Notes: generated from the sequence alone by a model not told the origin. 64,000 bases of DNA from Aeromonas dhakensis (GCF_000820305.1 NZ_CDBH01000046.1:1-64000); one strand, 5' to 3'; numbered from the stretch's first letter, positions 10,238 to 20,833 are shown. Made by a program: numbers and translations.

Positions 10238-11146
10238 TCAGCGGGCAGTAGTGCTGAGCAGATTGGCAAGGGCCTGGGGCAGTTCCGGGTAGGTGAAGTG
10301 GAAGCCGGCCTGCTGCAGACGGGTTGGCAGCACCCTCTGGCCGGTGAGCAGCAGATCGGCCGCCTCGCCCATCAGCAGCTGTAACAGGGGGGCTGGCACG
10401 AAGAAGAGGTGCGGCCGGTGCAGGGTGCCGGCCAGAGTCTGGCTGAACTCGTGGTTGCTGACCGGCTGCGGTGCCGTGCCGTTGAACAGGCCGTCGCACT
10501 CCTCGTGATCCAGCAGGAACAGGATGGCGCGCACCAGATCCTGAATGTGGATCCAGCTCATGATCTGGTTTCCCGTGCCCATGGGGCCGCCGAGGCCGAG
10601 GCGATAGGGAGGCAGCATCCTGGGCAGGGCGCCGCCGTCGGTGCCGAGCACCAGCCCGATGCGCACGATGCAGACCCGGGTATGCTTGCTGCGGGCCTCG
10701 CGGGCCAGGGTTTCCCACTGCTGGCAGAGCTGATGGGTGAATTCGTCGTGAGGGGTCTGGCACTGTTCGTCCAGCGGCGCATCGCCCTGGCGGCCATACC
10801 AGCCGATGGCGGAGGCGTTGATCAGCACCCTGGGCGGGGTGTCAGAGAGCTTGATGAGATCGACCAGCTGCTCGGTCAGCAGCCAGCGGCTGTCGCAGAG
10901 TTGCTGCTTGCGCCGCTCGCTCCAGCGGCCGGCGGCGATGGGTTCTCCCGCTAGGTTGATGACCGCATCCACGTCGTTGAGGTTGTCGAGCCGGTCCAGG
11001 GTATCGATCAGCTTGACGTCGTGGCCGAGCAGATCGTAGGCGCGGCTGCCCTGGCGGGTCAGCACCAGCACCTCGTGCGCCACCTTGAGGTGGGCCACCA
11101 GGCGGCGACCGATAAAGCCCGTCCCGCCCGTGATCAATATTTTCAT
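10238..11146 (-). CDS. yfcH: Epimerase-like SDR protein, YfcH family
   Basis: A 302-residue protein of the TIGR01777/SDR39U1 group. It begins with the NAD(P)-binding glycine motif ITGGTGFIG and shows VINLAGEPI, ASAIGWYG and RIGLVLGTDGGAL, typical of this subfamily; the C-terminal DUF1731-like end has LTGQRVLPTRLQQAGF. The start is the ATG after a GGGAG site; the frame extends 37 codons further upstream without family similarity. The biological role of YfcH proteins is poorly known. It is a single gene, convergent with ybbP. Confidence 0.9.
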   Translation of the reverse strand: MKILITGGTGFIGRRLVAHLKVAHEVLVLTRQGSRAYDLLGHDVKLIDTLDRLDNLNDVDAVINLAGEPIAAGRWSERRKQQLCDSRWLLTEQLVDLIKLSDTPPRVLINASAIGWYGRQGDAPLDEQCQTPHDEFTHQLCQQWETLAREARSKHTRVCIVRIGLVLGTDGGALPRMLPPYRLGLGGPMGTGNQIMSWIHIQDLVRAILFLLDHEECDGLFNGTAPQPVSNHEFSQTLAGTLHRPHLFFVPAPLLQLLMGEAADLLLTGQRVLPTRLQQAGFHFTYPELPQALANLLSTTAR

Positions 11147-11392
11147 ATCCAGACTCCCTGACGCTGTTGGCTCTACTCTAGTGGGCCTGCGCAAGATGAA
11201 CAAGCAACTGTTTTTGCAAAGATTATAATCGTCACTGCAGACGTGGGCGGTGCTCACCCAGGGTGTGAGCCGTCATGCCGCCTGCCCTGACGGGGCGCCT
11301 TGCCCTGTTGTCCAATGCATCAGAAGATGCTTGTCAGGAAAGGGGATAGGAGTAGACTCGTCCGCCTTTTCACCGTTGCAGCGAGGGGGAGT

Positions 11393-12925
11393 ATGCCGTT
11401 TCGTCGTTTGAGGTTGCGCCAGTTTTATACCCGGCTGGGGGCGGCACTGCTGGCCGGCCTGCTGCCCCTGCTGCTCGGCGTGCTGATCGTCTCCTGGCAG
11501 ACCTTTGCCGGCATGAAACAGGATGCCGAAGAGCGCCTGCTCCATGCTCGCAACATGCTGGAGCGCACCCTGGATCACGCTCACCAGGCGGCCGCCATGG
11601 TAGAGGGCAGCGTCGGGCGTCCCTGCGAGGAGGTGGTGCAGGGGCTGCGGGATCAGGTGGCCACCATACCGGACGTGCGCACCGTCAACCTGGCCAGGGG
11701 GGAAGTGGTCTACTGCACCTCGCTCTATGGCTCCTATCATGGCCCCTTCAAGCTGGCCGACTACGCCAACGGCCAGCTGGATCTGATGCGGGGCAACCCG
11801 GTGACCCCGGATCGGCCTCTGGTGGTCTATCGCCAGCCGGTGGGGGAGTACAGCGTGCTGGTCGGGGTCGACGGTTACTATCTGCACAACATCCTCGACA
11901 TGCTCAGCCGCAACTCGCCGCTGACCCTGGTGATCGGGGCGCAGAGCATGCTGGCCAACGGCCAGATCCATGACGAGGTGCCGCCCGTGGTGCTGGGCTC
12001 GCTGGAGCAGGTCTCCGGCAAGTACCCGTTTCGGGTCGTCACCGAGCTCTCCTATGACGAGTACGGCAGCCACATCTGGACCTACTCCCGCGCCAGCCTC
12101 ATCATCTATCCCCTGCTGGGGCTGGTGGTGGGCTGTCTGGTCTACTGGCTGACCGGCCGCTCGACCTCTCCCTCCCAGGAGCTGCGACGGGCGCTGGATC
12201 AGCGGGAGTTCATCCCCTACCTGCAACCCGTGGTGACCGGTGACGACGCCCACTGGAGCGGCTGTGAGGTGCTGATGCGCTGGCTGCATCCGCGCCAGGG
12301 CCTCATCTCGCCGGATCGCTTCATCCCGCTGGCCGAAGACAGCGGCCTCATCGTGCCCATGACCCGCCTGCTGATGGAGCAGGTGCGCGAACAGTTCGCA
12401 GGCCGAGTGCACAGCCTGCCCAGAGGGTTCCACTTCGGCTTCAACATCAGCGCCAGTCACTGCAAGGATCTGAGCCTGGTGGAGGATTGTCGCCAGTTCA
12501 TCAACGCGTTTCGGGAGAACCCCGTCAAGCTGGTGTTGGAGCTGACCGAGCGGGAGCTGATCGTGGCGGACGAGACGACCGACCGGCTGTTTGCCGAGCT
12601 GCATCAGCTGGGCGTCTTCATCGCCATCGACGACTTCGGCACCGGCCACTCCAGCCTCACCTACCTGCAGCAGTTCCAGGTGGACTTTCTCAAGATTGAT
12701 CAGAGCTTCGTCGGCATGATCGGCTCGGATGCCCTCTCCAGCCATATCGTCGAGAACGTCATCGATCTGGCGACCCGGCTCGGTCTGCAACTGGTGGCCG
12801 AAGGGGTGGAGAACGAGGTGCAGGCCGCCTATCTGCGGGCGCGTCAGGTGACCTTCCTGCAGGGTTATTTCTTTGGCCGGCCGATGCCGATGAAGGAGTT
12901 TGCCGCCCTGCTGGCGAAGGCCTGA
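11393..12925 (+). CDS. CSS-motif EAL phosphodiesterase
   Basis: A 510-residue inner-membrane protein: transmembrane helix (~residues 15-37), a periplasmic sensor with two cysteines (PCEEV and YCTSLYG, the second resembling the CSS motif), a second helix (~238-258), then a cytoplasmic EAL domain (~270-510). The EAL signature reads EVL; the metal and catalytic positions appear intact (FNIS, ELTERE, DDFGTGHSS, LKIDQ, EGVE, QGYFFGRP). The family degrades c-di-GMP, and CSS proteins respond to periplasmic redox state through the cysteine pair. The start is the ATG with a GGGGGAG site; an upstream in-frame ATG at 11300 would add 31 residues lacking similarity. Likely an active phosphodiesterase. Confidence 0.88.
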   Translation: MPFRRLRLRQFYTRLGAALLAGLLPLLLGVLIVSWQTFAGMKQDAEERLLHARNMLERTLDHAHQAAAMVEGSVGRPCEEVVQGLRDQVATIPDVRTVNLARGEVVYCTSLYGSYHGPFKLADYANGQLDLMRGNPVTPDRPLVVYRQPVGEYSVLVGVDGYYLHNILDMLSRNSPLTLVIGAQSMLANGQIHDEVPPVVLGSLEQVSGKYPFRVVTELSYDEYGSHIWTYSRASLIIYPLLGLVVGCLVYWLTGRSTSPSQELRRALDQREFIPYLQPVVTGDDAHWSGCEVLMRWLHPRQGLISPDRFIPLAEDSGLIVPMTRLLMEQVREQFAGRVHSLPRGFHFGFNISASHCKDLSLVEDCRQFINAFRENPVKLVLELTERELIVADETTDRLFAELHQLGVFIAIDDFGTGHSSLTYLQQFQVDFLKIDQSFVGMIGSDALSSHIVENVIDLATRLGLQLVAEGVENEVQAAYLRARQVTFLQGYFFGRPMPMKEFAALLAKA

Positions 12926-12942
12926 GCCAGCCTGCCACCCAT

Positions 12943-12976
12943 AAAAAAACCAGCGACCTTGGTCGCTGGTTTTTTT
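12943..12976. terminator. Bidirectional terminator after the EAL gene
   Basis: Stem AAACCAGCGACC / GGTCGCTGGTTT with A and T runs on either side, between convergent genes. Confidence 0.92.
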
Positions 12977-12990
12977 CATCCCGAGGCCTG

Positions 12991-14172
12991 TCAGAGCATG
13001 CGGGCGAGGGCGCGGCACAGACGCTTGACCCCCTCCTCTATGGTGGCTTCATCCACGCAGGAGAAGCTCAGGCGCAGGGTGTTCTGGATCTCGGGGCGCA
13101 CATAGAAAGGAGCGCCCGGTACGAAGGCCACCTTCTCCTTGATCGCCTCGTCAAACAGCTCCATGGCGCTGACGCTGGCGGGCAGGGTCAGCCAGAGGAA
13201 CATGCCCCCTTCCGGTCGGGTATAGCTGACGCCGGGCGGGCAGTGACGGGTCAGGGCGGCCTCCATGGCGGCGCGCTGGCGGCCATAGACCTCCTTGATC
13301 TTCTCGAGGTGGGCGTCCAGCGAGTTGTCGATCAGGAAGCGGTGCAGCACCTGTTGGCTGAAGGCGTTGCTGTGCAGGTCGGTGGCCTGCTTGGCGATGG
13401 TGACCTTCTTGCGCAGCCAGTCCGGCACCAGCATCCAGCCGAGGCGGAAGGCCGGGACGACGGTCTTGGAGAAGGAGCCGAGCAGCACGGTATTGTTCGG
13501 TGCCAGCTTGGCGATGGGGGGCAGGTGCTCGCCCTCGAAGCGCAGCTCGCCGTAGGGGTCGTCTTCCACCATCAGCAGCTCGTGGCGTACCAGTCGCTCG
13601 GCCAGCGCCTCGCGGTTGGCGCGGCTGTAGGAGACGCCGCTCGGGTTCTGGAAGTTGGGCACGCCGTAGAGCAGCTTGGCGTTGGAGCCACTGGCCAGCA
13701 GCGCATCCAGCGCCGCCAGATCCAGCCCCTCTTCACCCAGAGTGATGGGCTTGAAGGCAGGTTGATAGACGGAGAAGGCCTGGATGGCGCCAAGATAGCC
13801 CGGCTCCTCGATGATGAGGTCTTGTCCCTCGTCGATCAGCACCTTGCCCAGCAGATCCAGCGCCTGCTGGGAGCCGCTGGTGATGAGGATGTTGTCCGGA
13901 TTGACCTGCATGCCGTGGCGGGCCAGATAGCGGTCGGCGATGTACTGGCGCAGCGGGGCGAAGCCCTCGGTGGCCGCATACTGCAGGGCCGCGGCGCCCT
14001 GCTCGCGCAGCACGTCCTGGCAGGCCTGCTCGATGGCCTTGACCGGGAACAGGTGCGGATTGGGCAGGCCGCCGGCGAAGGAGATGATCTCCGGATTGGC
14101 GGCAACTTTGAGGATCTCGCGGATGAAGGAAGGTTCTACCTTCTCGAAGCGCTGGGCAAAAAAGGGCTGCAT
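12991..14172 (-). CDS. PLP-dependent aminotransferase, class I/II (LysN/2-aminoadipate type)
   Basis: A 393-residue fold-type I aminotransferase. Visible features are ISFAGGLPNPHLFP at the N terminus, LQYAATEGFAPLRQ, TSGSQQALDLLGKV, a substrate/PLP Asn-Pro in PNFQNPSGVSYS, VEDDPYGELRF, and the Schiff-base Lys in SFSKTVVPAFRLGW, with the distal Arg in LRLSFS. This is the free-standing version of the MocR aminotransferase domain, which includes 2-aminoadipate and aromatic or branched-chain aminotransferases; the substrate cannot be told from sequence. Single gene, own upstream region. Confidence 0.88.
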   Translation of the reverse strand: MQPFFAQRFEKVEPSFIREILKVAANPEIISFAGGLPNPHLFPVKAIEQACQDVLREQGAAALQYAATEGFAPLRQYIADRYLARHGMQVNPDNILITSGSQQALDLLGKVLIDEGQDLIIEEPGYLGAIQAFSVYQPAFKPITLGEEGLDLAALDALLASGSNAKLLYGVPNFQNPSGVSYSRANREALAERLVRHELLMVEDDPYGELRFEGEHLPPIAKLAPNNTVLLGSFSKTVVPAFRLGWMLVPDWLRKKVTIAKQATDLHSNAFSQQVLHRFLIDNSLDAHLEKIKEVYGRQRAAMEAALTRHCPPGVSYTRPEGGMFLWLTLPASVSAMELFDEAIKEKVAFVPGAPFYVRPEIQNTLRLSFSCVDEATIEEGVKRLCRALARML

Positions 14173-14272
14173 AGGATTCTCTCTGGCGTGGTAAGCGGTC
14201 GCTCCATTCGACCGCCAAGTTATCCGTTTGTATCAGATTTAAAAAATGAGGCAATGGCTGTAACAAAAATCG

Positions 14273-14301
14273 ATAAAAAAGGGCAGGTTTGGCACCTGCC
14301 C
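14273..14301 (-). terminator. Terminator of the M28 aminopeptidase gene
   Basis: Read on the minus strand, stem GGGCAGGT / ACCTGCCC is followed by six T; it lies 65 bp beyond the peptidase stop. Confidence 0.85.
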
Positions 14302-14366
14302 GAATTTTATCGGCCGGGGAAGGCCGCGAGGCGTAAAAGCCCCGGTTCAGCGGCGAGATGGCAGGG

Positions 14367-15434
14367 TTACAGACCCGGCTCCCTGAGGAAGCGGAGCATC
14401 AGCTCGGTGTTGGCGCCGAGTTGCTGCTGTACCCGGCCCGGGAACAGCTCGGCCATCTTGTCGAGACGGTCATACTGGGTATGCCAGATCTTGCCCCACT
14501 GGGTTTCGCTGCCCCGATCGCAGGAGCTCTTGGTGGCCTCGTCGTAGCAGTCCCACAGCGCCGGATTGGTGGTCTGGGAGTAGCCGTCATAGCCATCTTC
14601 CCCGTTGATGGTGAAGTTGGTGGCCTCCACGTAGGCGACGGGCACCCCCAGGCAGGCGAACGGCGCATGATCGGACCAGCCGCCGGTCTCCCCCTCAGGG
14701 TAGCCATCATAGCTGGGATGAATGGCAAACGGGGTGGCGGTCTGTTTGGAGATGGCCAGCAGGCGATCCCGTACCTTGGGATCGAAGCTGTAGCGGCTCG
14801 GGTCGGCACACTTGTACTTGGCCACGTTGGAGTGGGCCGAGTGAACGTAGACAAGGTCGCCCCCGGCGATGGTGTCGTAGTTCACCATGGCCAGCAGCTT
14901 GGCAACGGCGGCGCTGTCGAGGCTGGCGGCATAGGCCTTGGAGCCGTTGAGGCCGTTCTCCTCGGCGCCAAAGAAGGCGAAGCGTACCGTGTAGGGCAAG
15001 GTCTGCCCCTTGAGCGCTTCGGCGACCGCCAAGAGGGCTGCGACCCCGGCACCGTTGTCGGTGGCTCCCTCGGAGCCCTGCTTGTCGCCTGTGCTGTCAT
15101 AGTGGGCACCGATCAGGATCACCTTGTCGCTCTTGCCCTTGAGCTCGGCGACGAGGTTCTGGGAGGCCTTGCTGGTTCCGCTCTGGGTGTAGGTGAAAGG
15201 CTGGTGCTGCACCTCGTAGCCCCAGCCGGCCAGATGGTCCTGGATCCAGGCGGCGGCACGGGTCTCGGCCTCGCTGCCGGTCGGTCTGGCGCCTATCCCC
15301 TCGGCGGTGGAGCTCAGCTGCACCAGGTATTCATAGGCCTGCTCGGCGGCGGAGGGGGCCTGTGAATCGTTGCTGGAGGTGTTGCACCCGGCCAGCAGGG
15401 CTGTGATGGCAAACGCCAATGCTGTGTGTTTCAT
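14367..15434 (-). CDS. Lipoprotein M28 zinc aminopeptidase
   Basis: A 355-residue protein with a lipoprotein signal (MKHTALAFAITALLAGC, cleavage before Cys). The peptidase core shows the five co-catalytic zinc positions of family M28: His in IGAHYDS, bridging Asp in DNGAG, Glu-Glu in GAEENGLNG, Asp in MVNYDTI and His in WSDHAPFA. The fold is that of the Vibrio/Aeromonas leucine aminopeptidase, here as a membrane-anchored form without a C-terminal prepeptidase domain. Cysteine pairs (KCADPS, PFACLG, WDCYDE, SCDRG) suggest disulfides and an exported location. RBS AAAGGA. It probably trims peptides released by the secreted proteases of this region. Confidence 0.88.
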   Translation of the reverse strand: MKHTALAFAITALLAGCNTSSNDSQAPSAAEQAYEYLVQLSSTAEGIGARPTGSEAETRAAAWIQDHLAGWGYEVQHQPFTYTQSGTSKASQNLVAELKGKSDKVILIGAHYDSTGDKQGSEGATDNGAGVAALLAVAEALKGQTLPYTVRFAFFGAEENGLNGSKAYAASLDSAAVAKLLAMVNYDTIAGGDLVYVHSAHSNVAKYKCADPSRYSFDPKVRDRLLAISKQTATPFAIHPSYDGYPEGETGGWSDHAPFACLGVPVAYVEATNFTINGEDGYDGYSQTTNPALWDCYDEATKSSCDRGSETQWGKIWHTQYDRLDKMAELFPGRVQQQLGANTELMLRFLREPGL

Positions 15435-15623
15435 ACTGCAATCCTTTGTTGTGTATGGTTTTATTTGCGCAGGTCAGGATGCGCCCGTGCCCCGGCAGAT
15501 TCTGTGAACGGGGTGGCATTTGTCAATTGCGGTGGCGGAATTGGTCTGTGTCGGGGGATTTGTTGCGTGAAACACTTGCGCCTTGGGCCTATCTTGGGAT
15601 AATTCGCTACCCTGTTTCGCCAA

Positions 15624-15815
15624 GCGATGAAATGACGAGCAATTTCGCGTTCATCGGCGAGGTGGAGCGATGAAACAACGAGCAATTCATCTCGGTCGTC
15701 TGTGACCAGCACGACGAGATAGCTAGCAATCCATTTATGTCGTCTGTGACCCAGACCGATGCAATAAACGAGCAATTTGATTATGCCTGTGACCCAAGAT
15801 GTATTTAACGAAGAC
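15624..15815 (+). repeat. Degenerate ~44-bp tandem repeat upstream of and into trmB
   Basis: The motif (A)CGAGCAATT recurs at about 15637, 15680, 15724 (as TAGCAATC) and 15770, spaced 43, 44 and 46 bp. A second block, GTCTGTGACC or CCTGTGACC, recurs at 15701, 15745 and 15788; the last copy is codons 2-4 of trmB. The array therefore looks like successive diverged duplications of the trmB 5' end. The 348-bp gap 15435-15782 holds this array and no other gene I can support. Confidence 0.75.
15737..15808 (+). CDS. Possible 23-codon upstream ORF overlapping the trmB start
   Basis: ATG to TAA gives [20 protein letters not shown] followed by RCI. Its first half mirrors the TrmB N terminus ([11 protein letters not shown]) because it sits in a duplicated copy of that region. 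It is in the +1 frame relative to trmB and stops 26 bases inside trmB, so translating it could affect initiation of trmB. No clear ribosome site is seen; it may simply be a dead copy. Confidence 0.3.
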   Translation: MSSVTQTDAINEQFDYACDPRCI

Positions 15816-16496
15816 GGCAAGTTCATGCGCAAGATCCGCAGCTTTGTCCGTCGCGAAGGCCGCCTGACCAAAGGGCAGGAGAAGGCTCTGGAGGAGCTGT
15901 GGCCGGTCATGGGCATCGATTTCGCACCGGAGCCGCTCGATCTGGTTGCCCTGTTTGGCCGCGAGGCCCCGGTGGTGCTGGAGATCGGCTTTGGCATGGG
16001 CGCCTCCCTGGTGGAGATGGCCAAGAATGCCCCCGAGAAGAACTTCATCGGTATTGAAGTGCACTCACCGGGTGTCGGTGCTTGCCTGGGCACCGCCCAG
16101 GAAGCGGGGGTCACCAATCTGCGTGTCATCTGTCACGACGCGGTCGAGGTGCTGGAGCACATGATCCCGAACGGCTCGCTCGCCTGCCTACAGCTGTTCT
16201 TCCCGGACCCCTGGCACAAGAGCCGTCACCACAAGCGCCGCATCGTCCAGCCGGCCTTTGCCCAGGACATTCGCCAGAAGCTGGCCATCGGTGGCGTGTT
16301 CCACATGGCCACCGACTGGGAAAACTACGCCGAGCACATGCTGGAAGTGATGAGTGCCGCCGAGGGGTACGAGAACACCTCCGCCACCGGCAACTGGGTG
16401 GCGCGCCCGGACTGGCGTCCGCTGACCAAATTCGAACAACGTGGCCATCGTCTCGGTCACGGGGTGTGGGATCTGATTTTCAAACGTGTCAACTAA
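15783..16496 (+). CDS. trmB: tRNA (guanine-N7)-methyltransferase
   Basis: A 237-residue Class I SAM-dependent methyltransferase that makes m7G46 in tRNA. The N terminus [17 protein letters not shown], the SAM-binding loop [15 protein letters not shown], and the catalytic segment [15 protein letters not shown] are hallmarks of TrmB; length matches E. coli (239). I chose the ATG at 15783; a TTG two codons upstream is also in frame, and the ribosome site is weak for both. It is followed 14 bp downstream by yggL, the same order as in E. coli. The start lies in a degenerate repeat array (see that entry). Confidence 0.95.
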   Translation: MPVTQDVFNEDGKFMRKIRSFVRREGRLTKGQEKALEELWPVMGIDFAPEPLDLVALFGREAPVVLEIGFGMGASLVEMAKNAPEKNFIGIEVHSPGVGACLGTAQEAGVTNLRVICHDAVEVLEHMIPNGSLACLQLFFPDPWHKSRHHKRRIVQPAFAQDIRQKLAIGGVFHMATDWENYAEHMLEVMSAAEGYENTSATGNWVARPDWRPLTKFEQRGHRLGHGVWDLIFKRVN

Positions 16497-16510
16497 CTGA
16501 AGGAGCTATC

Positions 16511-16843
16511 ATGGCCAACCGTAGCCGCCGCCTGCGCAAGAAACTGCGCGTCGATGAATTCCAGGAAATGGGCTTCGACATCAGTTTCAACTTCCCGGTC
16601 GGCACTGCCGAAGAGACCATCGATGCGGTAGTCGATGCGATGATCGATGAAGTGATCGAACCCCGCAAACTGGCCTTCGCCGGCTCCGGCCACCTGGCCT
16701 GGGAAGGGATGATCTGCACCCAGCTGCTGGGCAAGTGCAGCGAAGAAGACCGCGCCGCCGTCAAAACCTGGCTGGAAGGCAAGGGGATGGAAGCCGTGGT
16801 GGTTTCCGAGCTGTTCGACCTCTGGTACGGTGAACCCGCCTGA
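16511..16843 (+). CDS. yggL: YggL family protein (DUF469)
   Basis: A 110-residue acidic protein beginning MANRSRRLRKKLRVDEFQ, with GFDISFNFP and the conserved AFAGSGHLAWEGMI. YggL binds the 50S ribosomal subunit in E. coli; no enzymatic role is known. It has a good ribosome site (AAGGAG) 14 bp after trmB and is probably cotranscribed with it. Confidence 0.93.
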   Translation: MANRSRRLRKKLRVDEFQEMGFDISFNFPVGTAEETIDAVVDAMIDEVIEPRKLAFAGSGHLAWEGMICTQLLGKCSEEDRAAVKTWLEGKGMEAVVVSELFDLWYGEPA

Positions 16844-16900
16844 TATCAGGCCGGCTGTGGCAGGCGCCCCGGTTCGACAGCCTGCGACAGCAGATAGACA

Positions 16901-16925
16901 AGTCCCGCCGCTGGCGGGATTTTTG
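16901..16925 (+). terminator. Terminator after trmB-yggL
   Basis: Stem TCCCGCC / GGCGGGA with a 3-base loop followed by TTTTT. Confidence 0.88.
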
Positions 16926-16954
16926 TCGGTGGTGATGGGATCTCCACGTTAGTT

Positions 16955-17887
16955 ATGGAATCGCTTATGGTGTTGTCATCCGAATTACTGGCCAGCATCC
17001 TGGATGAGGTGCGCCCGCTGCTCGGACAGGGCAAGGTGGCCGACTATATTCCCGCACTGGCCCAGGTGCCGGCCGATCGGCTCGGGATCGCCGTCTGTAC
17101 CGTCGAAGGGGAGCTGTTCACCGCAGGTGACGCCTTCGAGCCCTTCTCCATCCAGAGTATCTCCAAGGCCTTGAGCCTGACCCTGGCGCTCACCCTCTAC
17201 CAGGAAGAGGAGATCTGGGCCCGGGTCGGCAAGGAGCCCTCGGGTCAGCCCTTCAATTCTCTAGTGCAGCTCGAGTTCGAGCAGGGCATTCCCCGTAACC
17301 CCTTCATCAACGCCGGTGCCCTGGTGGTGAGCGATCTGCTGGAAACCCGCCTTACCGCCCCGCGTCAGCGCACCCTGGAGCTGGTCCGCCGCCTCTCGGG
17401 CAACCCGGCCATCATGGCAGATCAGGTAGTGGCCCGCTCCGAATATCAGCACTCCGCCCGCAATGCGGCCATCGCCTATCTGATGAAGGCCTATGGCAAC
17501 TTCGAGAACGAAGTGGACAAGGTGCTGCAGAGCTACTTCAATGCCTGTGCCATCCGCATGAGTTGTGTCGATCTGGCGCGGGCCTTCATCTATCTGGCCA
17601 ACCGTGGCGTGCCGCTTGGAGAAAGCTCCCCGCTGCTGCCGGCCCGTACCACCAAGCAGGTCAACGCCCTGCTCGCCACCTGCGGCCTCTATGACGAGGC
17701 GGGGGATTTCGCCTATCGGGTCGGCATGCCGGGCAAGTCGGGGGTCGGTGGCGGCATCATCGCCCTCATCCCGGGGGAGTTGTGCGTCTGTGTCTGGTCG
17801 CCCGAGCTCAACAAGGCGGGCAACTCGCTGGCGGGCACGGCCGCGCTGGAGCTGCTGGCCGAGCGTCTGGGCCGCTCCATTTTTTAA
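16955..17887 (+). CDS. glsA: Glutaminase
   Basis: A 310-residue serine-dependent glutaminase of the bacterial GlsA/YneH group, with the beta-lactamase-like catalytic motif Ser-x-x-Lys in [12 protein letters not shown] (~residues 67-72), [11 protein letters not shown], the Tyr/Asn region [18 protein letters not shown], and [13 protein letters not shown] [13 protein letters not shown] near the end. It hydrolyses L-glutamine to glutamate and ammonia in the cytoplasm. Length fits the E. coli YneH enzyme (308). Two in-frame ATGs, at 16955 and 16967, are both possible starts. Confidence 0.94.
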   Translation: MESLMVLSSELLASILDEVRPLLGQGKVADYIPALAQVPADRLGIAVCTVEGELFTAGDAFEPFSIQSISKALSLTLALTLYQEEEIWARVGKEPSGQPFNSLVQLEFEQGIPRNPFINAGALVVSDLLETRLTAPRQRTLELVRRLSGNPAIMADQVVARSEYQHSARNAAIAYLMKAYGNFENEVDKVLQSYFNACAIRMSCVDLARAFIYLANRGVPLGESSPLLPARTTKQVNALLATCGLYDEAGDFAYRVGMPGKSGVGGGIIALIPGELCVCVWSPELNKAGNSLAGTAALELLAERLGRSIF

Positions 17888-17915
17888 CCTTGTCACTCTG
17901 AATCGAGAGATCACC

Positions 17916-19208
17916 ATGAAACGAATAATGAGCTTGTTACGGGCCACCCTGGCGACCTTGTTGCTCTGGCATGCCCTGCCGACCCTGGCAGCCGAGCTGC
18001 CACCGCTCTCGCTGGCTGACGCCAAGGCCAAGGCGGCGGTCATTCTGGATACCCGCGCCAGCTACTTCTACCAGGGCTGGCCCATGGAGGGCGAGCAGCA
18101 GGGCGGCCACGTGGCCGGTGCCGAGAACCTCTCCGCCGACTGGAAGTACAGTGATGAAGAGTGGCCGGCGGCGCTGGAGACCAAGGGGCTGCAGGCCGAG
18201 CGGCCGGTGGCGCTCTACGGTGCGCCGCGCGAGGTGGCCGAAGTGGCCCGCCTGCTGCGCCAGCAGGGCATCAAGCAGCTGTTCGAGCTGCAGGGCTGGA
18301 AAAGTGCGCCGCGCGAGCATCTGGCTCGCTGGCAGCAGCTGGTCCATCCGCGCTGGTTGGCCGACCTGCAGGAGGGCAAGCCGGTGGTGGCTGCGCCCAA
18401 GGGCGACTGGAAGCTGTTCGAGGTGGCGTGGGGTTCACCCAAGGCCTATCTGCTGAGCCATATCCCGGGGGCCGGCTACATCGACACCAACCGGCTGGAA
18501 GAGGAGCCGCTGTGGAACAAGGTCTCTGACGAGGCGCTCAAGAAGCTGCTGCTGGAGAACGGCATCCGCCACGACACCACCGTCATCCTCTACGGTCGCA
18601 ACACCATGGCGGCGGCCCGCGCGGCCCACCTGATGATGTATGCGGGCGTCGAGGACGTGCGGCTGCTGGACGGCGGCCTGGATGCCTGGTTCGTGCAGCA
18701 TCTGCGCACCGAAACCGGGCTGGCCAACACCTTCAAGCCGGCCAAGGAGTTTGGCGTCGCCATCCCGGCTCATCCCGAGTACTACACCACCCTGAGTCAG
18801 GCCAAGGAGCTGCTCAAGCAGCCCGACGGCGCCCTGGTCAGCGTGCGCACCTGGGACGAGTTCGTCGGCAACACCTCCGGCTACAGCTACATCAAGCCGA
18901 AGGGCGACATTCCGGGCGCCAAGTGGGGTCGTGGTGGTGTGGATGCCAACAGCATGAGCGACTTCCACAACCCGGACGGCACCATGAAGCCGGCCCGCGA
19001 GATCCTCGCCATGTGGGATGAGTGGAACATAGAGCCGACCCAGCGGGCCGCCTTCTACTGCGGTACCGGCTGGCGCGCCTCCGAGGCCTTCTTCTACGCC
19101 TGGCTGATGGACTGGAAGCGGATCAGCGTCTACGACGGCGGCTGGTACGAGTGGAGTGCCGATCCCAAGAACCCCACGGTTACCGGCGAGCGCAAGCCAG
19201 CCAAGTAA
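17916..19208 (+). CDS. ynjE: Exported multi-domain rhodanese, YnjE-like sulfurtransferase
   Basis: A 430-residue protein with a signal peptide ending ALPTLAA. Three rhodanese-like domains are visible: an inactive N-terminal one (ILDTRASYFYQGW), a central inactive one (LLSHIPGAGYIDTN, VILYGRN), and a C-terminal one with the active-site loop YCGTGWRASEAF, which holds the persulfide-forming Cys. That loop and the length are those of E. coli YnjE (435). It transfers sulfane sulfur, probably in the periplasm. Starts 28 bp after glsA with a GAGAG site, so it may be cotranscribed. A terminator follows at 19224-19249. Confidence 0.9.
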   Translation: MKRIMSLLRATLATLLLWHALPTLAAELPPLSLADAKAKAAVILDTRASYFYQGWPMEGEQQGGHVAGAENLSADWKYSDEEWPAALETKGLQAERPVALYGAPREVAEVARLLRQQGIKQLFELQGWKSAPREHLARWQQLVHPRWLADLQEGKPVVAAPKGDWKLFEVAWGSPKAYLLSHIPGAGYIDTNRLEEEPLWNKVSDEALKKLLLENGIRHDTTVILYGRNTMAAARAAHLMMYAGVEDVRLLDGGLDAWFVQHLRTETGLANTFKPAKEFGVAIPAHPEYYTTLSQAKELLKQPDGALVSVRTWDEFVGNTSGYSYIKPKGDIPGAKWGRGGVDANSMSDFHNPDGTMKPAREILAMWDEWNIEPTQRAAFYCGTGWRASEAFFYAWLMDWKRISVYDGGWYEWSADPKNPTVTGERKPAK

Positions 19209-19223
19209 CTGATAATCCAGAGC

Positions 19224-19249
19224 AGGCCGGACCCATGTCCGGCCTTTTT
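19224..19249 (+). terminator. Terminator after the sulfurtransferase gene
   Basis: Stem AGGCCGG / CCGGCCT, 8-base loop, then a run of five T. Confidence 0.85.
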
Positions 19250-19327
19250 GTTGCCGCATTCGTAGCACGGGCGAGGGGACACTACACTTTTTGCGAAGGG
19301 ATATCAGATCGACGTGAGGAGTGACTG

Positions 19328-20509
<1,182 letters not shown>

Positions 20510-20623
20510 CTGATTCTTGACGTTGATCCCGTTGCGGCAATGGCGGCAAACGGGCTCATCTGGTTGAGCTAGGCTTCAGTCACCACCCTCGTGGTGAGGG
20601 TGAAGCGGGAGGCGAAACAGGCG

Positions 20624-20833
20624 ATGAAGCAACTGATGATGATCCTGGTGTGTGCCCTGGCGCTGGCGGGGTGCAGCTCGCAATACATCATGAGCACCAA
20701 GGATGGCAAGATGATCACCACCGACAGCAAACCCAAGCTGGACGAGAGCACCGGCATGTACCGCTATTACGATACCGAAGGGCGGGAGGTGATGATCAAG
20801 AAGGATGACGTCACCCAGATCATGGAGCGTTGA
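20624..20833 (+). CDS. Small lipoprotein, YgdI/YgdR family
   Basis: A 69-residue protein with lipobox ALALAGC followed by SSQYIMSTKDGKMITTDSKP and a C-terminal half YYDTEGREVMIKKDDV, the pattern of the YgdI/YgdR (DUF903) lipoproteins, which adopt an SH3-like fold. Function unknown. The frame opens 11 codons earlier; I chose the ATG that gives a clean lipoprotein signal. It stands alone before a terminator. Confidence 0.85.
   Translation: MKQLMMILVCALALAGCSSQYIMSTKDGKMITTDSKPKLDESTGMYRYYDTEGREVMIKKDDVTQIMER

Noticed and set aside
15419..15673. An 84-codon ORF before trmB
   Set aside because: No ribosome site, Cys/Arg-rich composition and overlap with the start of the repeat array.
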